This document shows, piece by piece, positions 25,261 through 37,701 of a stretch of 64,000 bases of DNA. The DNA comes from Odontesthes bonariensis. Lineage: Eukaryota; Chordata; Actinopteri; Atheriniformes; Atherinopsidae. The stretch lies in NCBI RefSeq assembly GCF_027942865.1, contig NC_134509.1, positions 12,984,017 to 13,048,016 of the forward strand, given 5' to 3'. A program made the position numbers and the translations under genes. Within the stretch, counting starts at the first letter, position 1; every line of letters starts with the position of its first letter. The notes below the pieces were generated by a model that saw only the letters and a program-made list of their open reading frames with translations, had not been told where the DNA came from and made no database searches.

Positions 25261-26746
25261 CTCTGCATTGCTTAACTTGATTACTGCTTACACTGAATAT
25301 GACCCTATTTGGGTTAAGTCATCAAATAATGTCGTTTATGGCAATGCCATATTCAAAGTATTTGAATCTTTTTCAGAATAATATCAGAACGTTCTTGTGC
25401 ATGCCAACTTAGCCACTGCATGCTGGATGTCGTGTTGGATAAAGGGATTGGCTGGGATGAGCAATAGCTCAGTCTTGGCCTGAGGTGGCATTTTGTCACC
25501 CATGTAGATACAGTATGTCAAAGAGTCAAGGCAGCATTTGCATAGCAATGATGCATAGAAGCCATGTGAGTTGAGACCAAATCCAAGGAGGCGATGTACA
25601 TTGCAAAGAGCAGTACCGACCCTCGTGGCACCCCAGTAGAGAGACAATAGTGTGCACACATTTGCCTTTGCCATGACAATTTGAAGGAATGCGCAGTGAT
25701 GTACGATTTAAAACAAGAGTGTGCCATTCCTGCCATCATAATCTGAGATATTAAAGGTAGTAGATGACACGGTCTACCAACTGATAAGCTGCAGAGACAT
25801 CTAGCATGATGAGAACCGAGGTATTGACTGGTGTTCCTATCAGAAGTTTGAATGCTTCTACTTAAGACAGATATGTACTGTGAAAAAGAAAAAGTTAGAC
25901 AAAAGTTTTGTATATAGTTGTTGTGGAAATTTCTTTAAAGGGAGATTTTGGTGAAAAAAAAAACAGGAAACTTTCATTGCAACCTTGTCATGTACGGTAC
26001 ATATAAAACTATCTAGGATATCAGAAGACAGTGAGAAAATAACCAAAAGCGAAGCAGATTTCTCTTATAGAGTTCTGTCTCATCTCACCTCCAGCAGAGA
26101 AAATCAGAGGTGGGAACTTGTTTATCGTGATGTTTCCAAGCATTTTCATCAGATATTTGTCCACTAATGAAAAAGGCTATCACCTCGAAGAAATGCCTTT
26201 TTTCTTTCATGAGTTTCTCCCTGAACCTGGCTCTGTAATTTATCTCTGAGAAAAGAGACATGATAAGGCAGATATGGTACCAAAGCACTGGTTTTACTGC
26301 AGTAAAACCCCATGTCAAGAACAGTGGTGGATATATCCACCAATGTAGTTATTATAATAACTACATTTACTCAAGTAGTGCACTTACTGTGAAAACAAAT
26401 GTGCAGTACTTTGACTATCCTTTCATTTTTTCCTCCATTTTGTGCAACTTTTTGTATCTATTTTTGGGCATCCTTCTACTATTGAATGATCTTAAAGATA
26501 ATTATTCTACTTGATACCCAACTATAATTACCTGACAGCTTCAGTAACAAGTTGCTCTGTTCTGTCTAGTGAAAGTCTTATTTCTCCAAATTTGGGGATT
26601 TTGGAAAAAATTCTGATAGCCTAAAAGATGGAGCATTCCTGTATGGACTCTGCACCTTCTACTATATCTTGAAATAAATAAAGAATGACCAGTAAATAAA
26701 ATAGATTAGCTGTAAAAATACGTTTCTACAAAGCTAAAAGCAGGGC

Positions 26747-26777
<31 letters not shown>

Positions 26778-26802
26778 TCACAATTGTATACATCTTATTT
26801 AA

Positions 26803-27825
26803 AGGGACACTATGTAATTTCTTCCCCCATCTAGTGGTGCAATTTTATTTTGCAAAGTTGAATGAATTTGCTCTCTAGCGCCTCACGTTTTCAAATGTGC
26901 GCTGCAACTTCTTGAACTACGGCAAGCGGAATGTGTCAAGATTCAAGAAGCTATAGCTTCAGACTCAAGGTCCATACAAACAAAAAGAAATCAAGACACA
27001 CAGTACAAAGGATTATATAACACACATACAACAACACTATGAATACAGATGACAGATAACGTGTCAGATAACATAACATCTCCTTTGGTGTGCAAGCAAT
27101 GCAATTAGTCATATTCCGGGAGTTACCGGAAGTGACGTCGACGCAGCGTTAGCATTAGCCTGCGTTAGCAATAGGAGCATTAGCAGCGATAAATAAACTC
27201 CCGGTAAACTTACAAACTTTCTAATGCCTCGTTTTGTGAGTTAAGAGCCTATGTGTACTACGGCAGAAGTTTGGTAACAATCAATGCATTATTAGTGGGA
27301 TCATTTACGAGATAAAATCTATTTAGCATTTTTTTTTTTAAACTTTATTAGTAAATCAACAAAATAACAGTTTACAAATGTGAGCATAACGCCAAAAAGA
27401 AGATATCCAGGGGGAGCATAGGAATAATAATAAAAAGAAGATGATGCACTTACAAAAAGAAAGCTAATGAACACAAAGACATATGTGCCAAGGAATAAAA
27501 TCTATTTAGCATTAGCGGCTGTAATAAGCCATTTGGCGGAAATGACGTCACAATGACGTCATTTCTGCTTGTAGGCCTGGTGGGGAAATCGCGATTCGAA
27601 GTGCTTTATGTCCCTCTCGGCACTTCGTCATTTTTCATAGACCGGAAGGACATGGCAGCCTCCATAGAGCTTACCTGCTCTATGTAGATACAGACTAGTT
27701 ATTCTTCACTCAGGAGGATAAGTGAGATTTTTGACAGAGATCATTTTACACCAATGAGGACTAACTTATGAATGAATATGTTGATTTGAGCTAATAAATG
27801 ACTTAATTTATTACATAGTGTCCCT
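26803..27825. mobile_element. Non-autonomous TTAA-type DNA transposon
   Basis: 1,023 bp with inverted ends AGGGACACTATGTAA ... TTACATAGTGTCCCT, flanked on both sides by TTAA (26799-26802 and 27826-27829). TTAA targets are typical of piggyBac and Kolobok elements. No transposase is encoded. A retroposed sequence is nested inside at 27331-27494. Confidence 0.85.
27331..27494 (-). mobile_element. Retroposed fragment with poly(A) tail
   Basis: A 164-bp insertion flanked by an exact 19-bp duplication ATAAAATCTATTTAGCATT (27312-27330 and 27495-27513). It begins with a T run on the + strand, so the inserted strand is minus, with a poly(A) tail preceded by AATAAA. These are the hallmarks of LINE-type target-primed insertion. 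The source (LINE 3' UTR or cellular transcript) is not recognised. Confidence 0.85.
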
Positions 27826-28491
27826 TTAAGGGAAGTTTTATTCAAAGTGGTACTCTAATACAAGTGCTTGTACTTAAATTCAGTAATATGACCATGTCAA
27901 CACAATTCCAGTAAGTGGCATGAAGTGAGAGTATTGAGTTCTGAGACTTTTCAGTAGATTGTGAATAGAGATTACTCACCAAAAAGAAGATCATTAATGT
28001 GGACAAGAAAAAAAAGAATCAACAGGAGTTTATTTTACCATATCATCTTAACATTCAATTCAGTCTGTTCATCTCGGGTTAAATCTTGTGTATATTGCAG
28101 AAGTCAGCTGCAACTCAACCGACTTCATGCATTCATGCAACTGTTTTGTAAGATGTTGTCTTACTTTCGAGGTGCCAAAGTTTCGCAATCACGTTTCCTC
28201 TTGATTTCACCACAGTAGGACAAGAATGAACAAGAATCAAAATTAAGCAAACATTGACAGTTGTTTAGTTTAGTGTTTGGTGAGAGTATCAGAGAAGAGT
28301 TCAAAGGATTGTATGTGATATTCCGAATATGTCGTTTGTAGTATTACTGGATTGCAGTTCATTGTAAAAAAAAAAAAAAGTTGCATCGATAAAATTTGCA
28401 GCGGTTGAAAAATAAGCATAGGAGACACAAAATGTAAAATAGTAGTAACACAAGGGCGTAATTTTGGGTAGGGACGCTACTCAGGTTCTCC

Positions 28492-29746
28492 GCGGATCCT
28501 TAAAAAGTATTAAAAGTCTTAAATAAAAAATACATTTTTAAGGTCTTAAAATGTCTTAAATTTCGCCGATTTTCGAAGATAGGCATTAAATTTCATCTGG
28601 GCGTAATGAAAGAAAGATATGTCTGGAGAGACGATTTTCTATCGCTCTGTGCACAATATGGCGGCCGCTGACGTTTTGTGTGTGCGCCAGTACTTCCGGT
28701 GAAAACTTCCGGTGATTTGACAGCTAGCGCTTCAGGTTAGGGCCAGTGGCCGTAAACAAAGGTTAACTTATAGCCGAGAAGAAAGATGATAATATAACGT
28801 AGCTAAAAAGACTAGCTTTCTTCTATAGCCTAATGCTTACCGATTTAGCAAGCCTAGCAGCCTCGTTGCTAATGCTAGCCGCAGTAACGTTACCAAACAT
28901 ACCTGACGTCAGTGTTGGCTGAGCAGGGGCAAGATTATGGAGGTGCAGAGTTAACTTCATAATGGGTGAGTGCAGGTTTCATTCACTTGTTTTCATTCTT
29001 TCACAGGATTGATTCACTTCATTGGTTTATCCGATTGCTGGCCGCCGAGCCATTATGTGTCTGGGTTTGTGTAGGTTACTGATCATGGTTGTTAGCAGTC
29101 GATAGTCGTGTGATGTGTGTGAGAGTGTGTATTTTTTCTATGGGTAGGCTACGTGCCATTGACTGTATGAGCGGTCTGTGCTCGTTTTTATTTATTTGAT
29201 TAGATTGGAGATACTTTAGTAATCCCGAAGGAAATTTGATTTTGTCGTGTGGTTTATGCTGCAAAGTCACTGTCCATATATGGACAGCTGACTATTGCAT
29301 AAACCAGTCTGTGCATCACGTGAGTTGTCCAAAGTTCTGGTTTAAGTTAACTTGGGTAGTAAAATCGTTTTGCTAGTTGTAAAAGCACAGTAAACATAAC
29401 TCGAAAATTAGGTTCAATTATGGATTTATTTTGCTCAGAGCCTCAGACAGACAAATGGCAGCGAAAACACGCTCCTTCGCAGATGTGTGACAATTGGGCA
29501 CGATTGTCCTGTAGTGTGTGGTGTTCCCTTGTGCGTTCAAATCTTATGCGATCATGTTGACACACTGATTCAGTATCACTGAAGCACACATTTCACACTG
29601 GACTTTTTTTCAACACCGAACAGCCTAGAGTGTAGTTTTTATATATATTTTTGCCGTGGTAATGGTCTTAATTTTTATTCTTAGAGGTCTTAACAAGGTC
29701 TTAAAAGTCATTAAATTTGTTGATTAAAAAATGTGCAGATACCCTG
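28492..29746. mobile_element. Putative non-autonomous DNA element with TTAAAAGTCTTAAA motifs
   Basis: The ends are loosely inverted (CAGGTTCTCCGCGGATCC at the left; reverse complement CAGGGTATCTGCAC at the right), and both ends carry repeated (T)TAAAAGTCTTAAAT-type motifs. It contains GC-rich promoter-like sequence and a LINE-tail fragment near 29205-29240. No clear target-site duplication was found. Confidence 0.45.
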
Positions 29747-29759
29747 CATTATATGAGTT

Positions 29760-29985
29760 ACATTGCATAACACTTAGCTGACTTTTTTTTATCCAAAGCG
29801 ACTTATAAGAACACATTATTGGTTACAGTCTCTGGAGAATTGTTGGGTTAGTTGTTTTGCTCAAGGTCACTCCAGGTGTAAACAGAGGTAGCCTAATCGT
29901 GGGATTTGAGCTTGCAACCCTGTGATTTAAAGACCAACTCCCTAAAAATTAGGATGGCTCGTTAACATATAGCATCTGCATGCCA
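29760..29985 (+). repeat. Dispersed fish repeat (TCCAAAGCGACTTA type)
   Basis: Contains ATCCAAAGCGACTTATAAG, CTCAAGGTCACTCCAGGTG and GATTTGAGCTTGCAACCCTG, the ordered parts of a common teleost interspersed repeat. The intron 8 repeats at 21235, 40012 and 63784 are short pieces of the same family. Confidence 0.55.
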
Positions 29986-30484
29986 TTAACTTATGATTGG
30001 TAATGCAAAAAAAAAAAAAAAAACTGCACTTTTATGTCCCCACTAATGTCAAAATCAAAGTTACTCCCTTGACACTCTTATTCTGTCAAAAGTGATTGCA
30101 AAATAGAAGAGTGTTTAACTCAAGTGACAGAGAAAGGAAGCCTTAACCAGGCCAGGCAGGAAAAGCTATTTGCCCATCTTTGTGCAAAGCCATGAGTGGT
30201 GTTTTGACCCATTACGACCTGAGACACCCTCTAAACACAACGGGCAGAGATACACTGATAAATGACATCACATCTTATGGATATGAACTGTATTTACAAC
30301 AAAGTTTTTGTTGTGTGTCAAGTCCACCACCCACAGAACTTACTCATAAGGTGCTGCATTGCACTCTGACGTCTTTCCCAATTGTTGAAACTGTTATTGT
30401 GTAACTATGTAATTTCTCATGAGCAGAAACTGCCGGAAATTTGAACATTGAAAAGGAATTACTTAATTTCATCTTGTATAATAC

Positions 30485-32925
30485 AACAAACAAAAAAGGG
30501 ATTAAAATTCCTGGGTCAGATCAGAATTATCAAGGTGGACCTCACTACCATTATCGCTCTTAGGGAGAATAAATTTAATTAAAATGAACGTTCTCCCAAG
30601 ATTTCTTTTTCTGTTTCAGATGCTCCCTTGTTCCCTCCCGGTAGAATTTTTCAAATTGACCAATAACTGTATTTCGAGATTTATATGGAGAAATAAACAG
30701 CCTCGTATTAGTTTATCTACGCTTATGAAGCCCAAAGCTTCTGGAGGTCTGGGATTACCGAATCTTCAGTATTACTTTTGGGCAGCACAAAGAAGGAACC
30801 TAGTTTCATGGATAACAATGAGACAAGAATCAATGTGGGTGAATATTGAGTCAAAACTGGTTGAACCGTTGCTCCCCAGCTCCCTTCCTTTCATAGATCG
30901 TTTTGAAAAACTAAAGAATATTGACAAGTGTTTTACTGTTGCTAACACCTTACAAACGTGGAAAAAATGTAGAAAGAAAATGGGATTGTCCTCTGGTACC
31001 TCTGTTCATTCACCTATTTTTCTAAATTCAGACCTTAAATTTCAATCTACCCTGTCTAATACAAGTCAATGGACTATCCATCCATCCATTTTCTATACCG
31101 CTGAATCCGTCGATCGGGTCGCGGGCGGGCTGGAGCCTATCCCAGCAGTCAATGGGCGAGAGGCGGGGTACACCCTGGACAGGCCGCCAGTCCATCACAG
31201 GGTCACATAGAGACAAACAACCATGCATGCTCACACTCACTCCTAAGGACAATTCAGAGATGCCAAGCAACCTAACATGCATGATTTTTTGGACAGTGGG
31301 AGGAAGCCGGAGTACCCAGAGAGAACCCACGCATACACGGGGAGAACATGCAAACTCCACACAGAAAGGCCCCAGCTGGGTGTTGAACCTGGAACCTTCT
31401 TGCTGTGAGGCGACAGTGCTAACCACCACACCACCATGCAGCCCTCGTCAATGGACTAATGTTGGTATAATACAATTTAAGGACATGTTAAAAATGGACT
31501 TTAAGGTCAAATCATTTACAGAATTAAAGCTACAGTTTGAGCTCCCAGTCACGCTATTCTTTAAGTATTTACAGCTAAGCGTTATCACAGCTCTCATTAA
31601 AGAAAAACGATTAAGGTTTGAAATATCTGAATTAGAGGAGTTGTTGCTCTCCTCAGAAACCTTAAAAGGAAAAATTAGTATATTTTACAACCTTATGATA
31701 AAAGAAAGCTCATCATCATTTGTGTTGGTTAGGAAAATATGGGAGAAGGACATGGGGAAAATATTTGATGATAATGCATGGTTAAATATTTGTAACAACA
31801 TTCACTTCCCCTTTACAAGTAACAAAATCAAAGAAGGTAATTTCCAATTTTTCTACAAAACCTATCTAACCCCTTCAAAAATGCATAAAATATCAAAAGA
31901 TATCACAGCTGTTTGCCAAAGATGTAGTAAGGCGGAAGGGACGTTCATGCATATGTTTTGGGATTGTAGCCTCTTAAAAAATTACTGGAGCTCGATCCAC
32001 TCATTTACTGAAGTAGTTTTGGATAGACAGTTCGAACTGTCCAGTAGTCTATATCTACTCAAGGATACAAAGGCCTTAGCGTTGGATCAGTCAAAAAGAT
32101 GATTATTCATTTTGATAACTCATTTTGCAAAGAAATGTATACTTACATTCTGGAAGAATGAAGTACCCCCATCTTTTAAGATGTTTGTGGATCAATTATC
32201 CTCTTTCTTTCCCTTAGAGAAAATAACTTTGGAGAAATATGACAAGAGGGTTATCTTTTTGATGATCTTTGGCGTCCTATAATTTCAGGTTTGACAAACT
32301 TGAACAAGTAGAGGGATAAACCTAGACACGATATTGGCATTCCGCTTTTTTCTTTTTCTCTTATGCTGATTAGTAACTATATGTACATATTGAGGTTGAA
32401 AGCAAAGCCCCCCCACCCCACCCCATCCTGCCAACATTAACAATTATACATGTATATATACTATATATGCATAGGCCCTAACAGACACTTGGGCATTTAT
32501 GGATATACATATGGAGGTATGACGGGACATGGGGGTGGGTTTTATTAGACTTTTTTTTTTAATCTTATTTATTTATTTATGGATTTATTTTTCATTTCAG
32601 GAATTAGCCCAAGTTTTATGTTTTTAATATATATGTATTTTCTTTTTCATTAACATAACTTCTTTTCTCTCTTCTTTTTCATACAATGTTGTGTTTTGGA
32701 TCATCCCCGTATGGGTGGGGGGTGGGGGGGGTGGGGTTGTTGGAGGAGTAAGAGGGTGGGGTGAGTAAGATAACATGAATGGGGGGTGAGGGGTACGTGG
32801 GAAAATAATTCTTTAAAAGGACTTGCAAGCCATATGAAGAAAGACAATTTATGTTTGTATTATTTGAATGTCCTTTGAAAATAAAAAGATATTACAAAAA
32901 AATAAATAAATAAATAAAAAAAAAA
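30485..32925 (+). pseudogene. L1-type LINE ORF2 C-terminal fragment, interrupted
   Basis: The coding frame runs from about 30536 through 31076 and resumes at about 31459-32101 after a 370-bp insertion. Removing the insert restores a continuous frame. The protein resembles the region after the reverse transcriptase of fish L1 elements (FIWRNKQPR, then KASGGLGLPNLQYY), with a C-terminal zinc-knuckle-like motif CQRCSKAEGTFMHMFWDC. The endonuclease and most of the reverse transcriptase are missing (5' truncation). The tail ends in AATAAAAAG and an A/T-rich run near 32870-32925. It lies just upstream of the lipoxygenase B promoter. Confidence 0.85.
31077..31446 (+). mobile_element. CATCCATTTTCTATACC repeat, full-length insertion
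   Basis: 370 bp starting TCCATCCATCCATTTTCTAT and ending CACCATGCAGCCCTC, flanked by a 12-bp duplication GTCAATGGACTA (31065-31076 and 31447-31458). This copy defines the family boundaries. Other copies in the window are at 51531-51896 and 53062-53427, with fragments near 7950 and behind all three lipoxygenase copies. Confidence 0.9.
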
Positions 32926-33050
32926 TTCCTGGAAATCCCCGGCGGTGAGGTGAGTTGCTTCACAGGTTCAGTAATCGTTCATACATTTCAACACTTCATC
33001 AGTGGAGATGTCCATTGGTTCTGGAAGGATACTCCCACAAAACCATGTGT

Positions 33051-33335
33051 TTTTAAAGAGACATCAGAGGTGTTGCACCAAGCCTGAAGATCTTCAGAGG
33101 AACTTCTTACTGTCATTAGCAGAGGTAAGAGAGATGCTTGCTATGAGGATTTCAGTGAGCTGTGATTGGACTGAAGCAGAGGATTGGAAAGAGAGAAATG
33201 TAATATGAAATTGTCAGACCATAAATTCTGTGGCTTTAAACATCTTGGTTAATTTACTGATGACTGGCCTAATCAGTGCTGTTAATGTGTATTTTTCTCT
33301 CCCCTGTCAGAACTGATCAACTTTCAAGAGTGAAA
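33051..33335 (+). promoter_or_regulatory. Promoter-proximal region and 5' UTR of lipoxygenase B
   Basis: TTTTAAAG (33051-) aligns with the TATA-like box of copy A. A non-coding exon ends at 33124 before GTAAGAG. The acceptor CCCCTGTCAG ends at 33310 and the ATG is at 33336. The block from about 33000 is conserved with 16850-17164. Upstream of about 32930, copy B has L1 sequence where copy A has its own flank, so distal regulation may differ. Confidence 0.45.
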
Positions 33336-36300
33336 ATGGTGGATTACGAAGTGACTGTATTCACCTCCAATCGCATTGCCTCCTCCACTTTTAACAACGT
33401 CTTCATGAAGCTGGTGGGCACAGATGGGGAAAGTGAGCGCGAGTGGCTCATAAGCTTGAAAGGGGCTATAGCATTCGTCAAAGGAGCTGTAAGTCTGGAA
33501 GACCAAGCTCAATCTTTAAACGTTTCAAATGTTTCCTCAGCCTTGCCTCACATGAACAATCTCAGTCTCATGTTTAGCAACAGGATATGTGCAGCATGAG
33601 CAAAAATGACCCAAAAAGAAACCTGCAAGAAAATCATATTTGCTTCAGTGTGATCACATTGCACATACATTTCATGTTCTCCACTGTTCTTGCAGTCATC
33701 ATATGCTGATTTCTTAGTTGTCACAGCTCAGCTCTCGCTTTTTAAGCACACTTGATGTCTCGGAGTGTTTTCTAACAATGCTTTCACTTTGTTTAGGTCA
33801 CATCTTTTACTGTGTCCTGCCCCGCTTCCATTGGAAAACTGGTGCTGATTGAACTGGACAAACAGCCTCTCCCGCTGTTTCCACAAGACTCTTGGTTTCC
33901 TGCCAAAGTGGAAGTGAAATCCCCTGAGGGACACACCTACAACTTTCCCATCTACCGCTGGATCACTGACAGTCAGGTGCACCGCTTCAGAGAGGGAACA
34001 GGTTTGTGAAACTGTTTCTGTCATAAAAAAAGTACACATTAAAAAAAGAGCAGGTTCTATAAATCAGATAAATTCATCTTAACACACTTGATTTACTGAC
34101 AGTTTAAAACCTTGTTGTTCGTTTTTTTTTCAGCCCTGAGAGTCTTTGAAGATGACCATCATCTTGGCAGATACAGTCGAGAACAAGAGCTTCAGGAGCG
34201 TAAAGAAGACTATCGGTGAGAGCTCAGAGCTTTTACACTTGTCAGTGTTATGCACCCAGAGACAAACGAGAACACAAACCTCCTCAGCCCTGGTTGGAGT
34301 AAATAAACTATCACATGACATTTTTAATCTGCCAGGATTTGTTTGAAACACATTCAAATATGTCTAAGAATTCAAGTGATTTATGATTGCAAACTCAAAA
34401 ATTAAACAGCAGACACCTTATTTACTCTTCGCAGCTGGGATGTGTACGAGGAGGGAATACCCCATTACATGAAGGTAGATGACCCTCTTTCGCTGCCTTG
34501 TGAGGTCCGTTTTTCCTTCACCAAGACCAAAGAGTTTTTGTTCACTGCAGCCACAGGGTGAAGTCATTATATTCTATCATATATATTTCTACTTGTTCAT
34601 ATTTTTATTTACCTATATATTTTTTAAAGTGTCACATTAAAGTCACTGTTTTTCTTTTCTCATTTTTCCAGACTGACAGAGCTGAAGCTGAAGGGTTTGG
34701 CTGATTGTAAGAAGAGTTGGACCAATATTGATGACATTGATCGGGTGTTTTGCTGTAAACAGACTGACATAACAGGTACAATATAATTCCTGCAGTTTAT
34801 TTAACTGTATACAAGTATAAACCAAGCAGCCGCTCGGAGTGAGTTTTACCAGTCAGGAAGAGAATTATAAAATTTAAATATTGAAAGGGGCAGGAATTTA
34901 CATATAAATTCTTTTTGCCAGAATTATGAAGCTGTGCATCCAAAGTTAGATAATGTTACAAACACTAAACATAAGAACCAAAATTATATTAAAAAAAAAA
35001 GCCATCTTCATGAAAGTGTCTTTTATGTCAAGATTTTGTTATCTTACTTCGTCAATGAGGTCTTCAGAATATGAGGTGTGTTCATTCAAACTGCACATCC
35101 TTCCTTTACAAATACCAGTATGTGTGCAGGAAAAGGCACAACTAAGGATTATGTATAAAGGCATGATTTATGCATCAGACCCACAATCTTTTGGGGTGTC
35201 TTGGTACACAGTTTACACAGCACACTGCCTAACTTGAACAAGCAGTGTTGAAGCACCTTCGTTGCTGGGTTTTTTTATGACCCACCAGGCCAAAATAGGG
35301 GATCAAAGGGGATACACCTCTCCACCTGCTAAAAAGGTAGTGATAGACTCAAATCGGTGTGTGAGTGTATGGGACAGCCAGCATGGCGGACCATGTGGCC
35401 AAAAATACCTATGATTTCATTGCTTTTTCCACATCAACTGTTGTGTGAATGGGACCCAAGGTGATACTGATAAGCTACTATAGCTCAGAAATCCATAAGT
35501 CAGAAGCTATGCTAATCTGCTGAATGTGCATACAAAGACATGTAAACAACAGATCTAAACTGGACCATTGAGCAGTAAAGTTAAAGTGGTCTGGCTTAAG
35601 CACAGGGACCCTAATCTGACCCTTACTGAAACAGCACTCCTGACAGCCCTCTGTTTGGACGGTGTGGAGACCGAGCAAGACCCCGCCCTTTTGGTGAAGT
35701 CAGCAGCTGCCAGTTTCTGTATGTTTGTACATTGGCTAAGGACACACTGTCATGCTGCTTGTGGCAAGCTTCGGTGTGTTTTCATACATTAACCGTCATC
35801 AAAACCTGGTTATCTGCTGTGTAATTTAATGCAGTAAATTGAAACATTATTAAGATATTCCTCCAGTGATACCAAACAATACTCCAGCTCTCTCTATAGA
35901 TATAGATAGTTACTCTATTAATCAGAGAGGGAAATAGTGTAGCAGAGAAGCTGCAAGTTAGTAGCAGGTGCTACTAAACAATGCTTTTTGTACAAGATGG
36001 AACAAGACAGAGGTCTACACTGTGTAACTCATGGTAATGTGCATGTGCTGTTAATGGCTGTGTTTAAACATTTTGTATATTGTAACATAAAAAACTATTG
36101 CACTTGGAGAACTACATCTTTATCAGAAACATGCAAATAATGTTATGTTAACACACCAAGAGCAGTCCACAGCGTTCAGTGTGGCAACAAGAGTGAGGAG
36201 AGCACCGTTGTTGTGTTGAAAACCCCCCTTATCCACACAGCTGCATGAACGTTCAACTATAAATCATTCAGTTAACAACATAATGGTGCAACAACAAAGA

Positions 36301-37670
36301 TATTTTAAAAAGTAACAGCAGAAAGACATACATGGTCTTTAGCTAACTTTTATTGGAACATTATCCTCAAAGTAGTTTCTCTACTGGGCTCTTTAATTGT
36401 GTGAGGTTTGTGGTAGATGGGGCTCAGAGGTCGAGGATTAGCAGCTGAAGTGGAGAAAACCTAAGGAGTGGCGTCAATCCATATATTCGGAGGGGATGCC
36501 AGCGTTATGTTTTTAGGGAATTTTACACTTGACAGTGATTTACAACACCAAAATTATGCTCCCAACAACAGAAAAAAAGGGGATTTTTTTTTCCTTAATT
36601 CATTAACTTTAAAAAATGTGGAAATATCTAAAGGCAAAAACAATTAAAGGTTCTACAGTGCTCTTTATTTTTATTCATGACAAAAGTAAATAATCGAGAT
36701 GTGTACTGATAACTGGGACATAAATGTGTATAAACTCTCTAACATCCTGTTTTAGCTAAAGTGCTCGAGCAGGTTTTTGCTTTATGCAAACTAAAATGAC
36801 ATCTTATTCCTTTTGCAGACTATGTCCAAAAACATTGGAAGGAAGACGCTTTCTTTGGCTACCAGTTTCTAAATGGTGTCAATCCAATGTTGATCCGACG
36901 TTGTAAAACCCTGCCCAGTAACTTTCCTGTCACTGATTACATGGTCTTCCCCCATGGTCAGAGGAGTTTGGCTGATGAAATGAAGGTGATGCCTCATATT
37001 GAAATGCATTGGACTGGAGCTTTCTTTGTATCTACTTGATACTTTAGATGTGCGCTTTGCTAAATGAATGTGTTCACATTGTAAAATCCAGATGGTAAAT
37101 ATGTGAGACAGAGCATTTCTTAACTTTCCATGAAATTCAAACAGAAAGGCAACATATTCCTGTGTGACTACAAGCATATGGATGGAGTGAAAGCAAACAC
37201 CATCAATGGAAAGCAGCAGTACTTGATGGCTCCACTCGTCCTGTTCCAAAAAACTCCAGATGATAAACTGATGCCAATTGCTATCCAGGTGAGATTAACA
37301 CTCAGATACAGTAAAGTAAAGCCTTTAGTGAAATTCAGATTTGTCATTATGAAAAATATTTTATATATTATTATATATATATATATTTATTATTTATATA
37401 TATTTTATAAAATGCAATGAGTATTAAAGGTTTATGATACAGGTCAGTTTAATTCATGAAGCACAACAACACAAACTTGTCTGAAAGGGCATTACCATCA
37501 GAACAAAAAAAATTATCATTCATTCTCTGCAGACATAGAATAGACATAAATGGCAATAGTGTAATTACACTCTCAGAGAGCAAACTGAGATGAAGCAACA
37601 TGTAAAGTTGTGTCACTGCAACTGCCATTCTGCTTCCCTCTTTCCAACTGTCAAACACCTGTAGCTTTAC

Positions 37671-37701
<31 letters not shown>

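Larger units (their letters stand above)
25140..28300. repeat. 5' flank of unit B, paralogous to 14870-16780
   Basis: Aligns in order with the flank of unit A. It is expanded by the TTAA element at 26803-27825 and by a local palindrome at 25212-25260. Reading frames here are shadows and no gene is supported. Confidence 0.7.
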
